Assembly (NCBI RefSeq): GCF_015291705.1
Contig: NZ_CP030050.1
Location: 4,464,001 to 4,528,000 of the forward strand
DNA length: 64,000 bases
Source: Bradyrhizobium arachidis
GTDB lineage: Bacteria > Pseudomonadota > Alphaproteobacteria > Rhizobiales > Xanthobacteraceae
Direction of reading: 5' to 3'
The notes beneath the pieces are model-generated. The model was not told where the DNA came from. It saw only the letters and a list, made by a program, of their open reading frames with translations, and ran no database searches. A program made the position numbers and the translations under genes. Every line of letters begins with the position of its first letter. Within the stretch, counting starts at the first letter, position 1. Positions 62,495 to 64,000 of the stretch are shown piece after piece.

Positions 62495-64000
62495 TCAAGC
62501 CTGCTCTATTTCTTCGCGAAGCATTTCCAGTTCGAGCCAGCGCTCTTCGGCGGCGGACAGTTCTTCATGCGCCTTGGCGATCGCAGCCGACGTGTCGTCG
62601 AATGTCTTGCGATCCTTGGCGTAGAGGTTGGGATCGTCGAGCACGCGCTGCAATTTTGCAATACCAGCCTGAAGCGTGTCCATCCTCTTCGGCAATGTTT
62701 CCAGCGCATGCTTCTCGTTGAAGCTGAGCTTGCGCTTGGGCGCGGACGACGGAGCAGGGGCGCGCTCCTCTTTCTTTTCTGCAACAGGCTGCGCCTTCGC
62801 CGTCTCGCGCTTTAGATCCGCGCCGCGCTGGCTCAGCATGTCGCTGTAGCCGCCGGCATATTCGATCCACTTGCCGTTGCCCTCGGGCGCGATCACGGAG
62901 GTGACGACGCGGTCAAGGAAGTCACGGTCGTGGCTGATCAGGATGACCGTGCCCTCGTAATCGCCGAGCATCTCCTCGAGCACGTCGAGCGTCTCAAGGT
63001 CGAGATCGTTGGTCGGCTCGTCCAGCACCAGGAGGTTCGACGGCTTTGCCAATGCGCGGGCCAGCATCAGACGGCCACGCTCGCCGCCGGAGAGCACCTC
63101 CACCGGCGTCCCGCGCTGCTCCTGGGCGAACAGGAAGTCCTTCATGTAGCCGACGACGTGTTTCGGCTTGCCGCCGACCATGATCTGATCGCCACGGCCA
63201 CCGGTCAGCGCTTCGGCCAGCGTCGATTTGGGATCGAGGCTTTCTCGGTGCTGGTCGAGCGTGGCCGTCTCCAGATTGGCGCCGAGCCGCACGATGCCGG
63301 AATCAGGCTCCGCCCCGCCGATGAGCAAATTGACCAGCGTGGTCTTGCCGGCGCCGTTCGGGCCGATGATGCCGAGCCGGTCGCCGCGCTGGATGCGGGT
63401 CGAAAAGTTCTCGACGATCTTGCGCTCGCCATAGGCCTTGGTGATGCCCTTGGCCTCGATCACCAGCTTGCCGGATTGCTCGGCTTCCGCCGCGGCGAGA
63501 CTGGCGGCGCCGGCGGTGCCGCGATAGTTGCGGCGCTGGTCGCGCAGCGCGTGCAGATTGGCGAGACGCTTGACGTTGCGCTTGCGCCGGCCGGAGACGC
63601 CGTGGCGCAGCCAATGCTCCTCGTCCACGATCTTGCGGTCGAGCTTGTGCTGGTCGCGCTCTTCCTCGGCCAGCACCTCGTCGCGCCAGCTCTCGAACGA
63701 GGCAAAGCCGCGGTCGATCTGCTTGATCTTGCCGCGGTCGAGCCAGGCGGTCGAGCGCGACAGATTGGTCAGGAAGCGGCGGTCGTGGCTGATGATCACC
63801 AGCGCGCTGCGCCTGGAGTCGAGTTCCTGCTCCAGCCATTCGATGGTGGCGAGATCGAGATGGTTGGTCGGCTCGTCCAGCAGCAGGATATCGGGCGAGG
63901 GCGCGAGCACGTAGGCCAGCGCCGCGCGGCGGGCCTCGCCGCCGGAGAGATTGTGCGGGTTCTCCTCGCCGGTGAGGCCGAGTTGCTCCAGCAGGTAGCG
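62495..64000 (-). CDS. ABC-F family ATPase, N-terminus beyond the window
   Basis: About 502 visible residues, open at the right edge (reading begins with RYLLEQLGLTGEENPHNLSGGEARRAAL). Two ATP-binding domains: the first supplies LSGGEARRA and LLLDEPTNHLD, the second Walker A GPNGAGKTT, LSGGERGRLML and LVLDEPTNDLD, joined by a charged linker. The C-terminal coiled-coil region contains EKKEERAPAPSSAPKRK. Resembles Uup/EttA-type proteins that act on ribosomes, or a DNA-linked Uup. No membrane part. Confidence 0.92.
   Translation of the reverse strand, partial: RYLLEQLGLTGEENPHNLSGGEARRAALAYVLAPSPDILLLDEPTNHLDLATIEWLEQELDSRRSALVIISHDRRFLTNLSRSTAWLDRGKIKQIDRGFASFESWRDEVLAEEERDQHKLDRKIVDEEHWLRHGVSGRRKRNVKRLANLHALRDQRRNYRGTAGAASLAAAEAEQSGKLVIEAKGITKAYGERKIVENFSTRIQRGDRLGIIGPNGAGKTTLVNLLIGGAEPDSGIVRLGANLETATLDQHRESLDPKSTLAEALTGGRGDQIMVGGKPKHVVGYMKDFLFAQEQRGTPVEVLSGGERGRLMLARALAKPSNLLVLDEPTNDLDLETLDVLEEMLGDYEGTVILISHDRDFLDRVVTSVIAPEGNGKWIEYAGGYSDMLSQRGADLKRETAKAQPVAEKKEERAPAPSSAPKRKLSFNEKHALETLPKRMDTLQAGIAKLQRVLDDPNLYAKDRKTFDDTSAAIAKAHEELSAAEERWLELEMLREEIEQA

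Overview
The window is a 64 kb piece of a GC-rich chromosome. Gene content, high G/C at third codon positions and many families of dispersed palindromic intergenic repeats suggest a Rhizobiales alphaproteobacterium, most likely Bradyrhizobium or a close relative. That placement is inference: no rRNA or marker gene is present. I recognise no phage, transposase, tRNA, rRNA or CRISPR. The DNA is densely packed with catabolic and transport operons, most of which carry their own regulator.

Region 1 (1-11.7 kb) is a sugar or sugar-acid locus. A GntR-like LacI regulator sits between a leftward operon (IlvD/Edd sugar-acid dehydratase and two SDR dehydrogenases) and a rightward operon (CUT1 ABC transporter, DenD-like dehydrogenase, KDG-type kinase, KDPG-type aldolase). 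Two matching operator-like palindromes lie ahead of the two operons. Region 2 (11.7-17.7 kb) holds a thiolase, a class III CoA-transferase, a thiolase homologue lacking the nucleophilic Cys paired with a DUF35 protein, a 33-residue membrane protein, a CMD-family protein and a MazG-like protein.

Region 3 (17.8-23 kb) is a leftward operon for a TAXI-TRAP transporter followed by a glutaminase fused to STAS and cyclic-nucleotide-binding domains. The fused permease is split by a frameshift near 21,047. Region 4 (23.1-30.2 kb) has a stand-alone biotinyl protein divergent from an IclR regulator and acyl-CoA carboxyltransferase, then a GMC oxidoreductase, a small secreted protein and a GlcD-type FAD oxidoreductase. 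Region 5 (30.4-40.2 kb) has an orphan secretin, small exported proteins, an aldehyde dehydrogenase, a LysR regulator divergent from an HMG-CoA-lyase-like/CoA-transferase/Bug operon, and small stress-type proteins.

Region 6 (40.7-49.9 kb) has a patatin, acetoacetate decarboxylase, ZntB/CorA channel, OprB porin, MFS carrier, acetyl-CoA acetyltransferase, an enoyl-CoA hydratase-like protein and a PaaI thioesterase. Region 7 (49.9-61.3 kb) has a TetR regulator, a LysR regulator divergent from a valine/isobutyrate operon (mmsA, acyl-CoA dehydrogenase, 3-hydroxyisobutyryl-CoA hydrolase, mmsB), then an acyl-CoA ligase, MaoC hydratase, SDR and a flavoprotein that appears to start at CTG. The window ends with a DSD1-type PLP enzyme and a truncated ABC-F ATPase. 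The common theme is uptake of small carbon compounds and their conversion to acyl-CoA intermediates.
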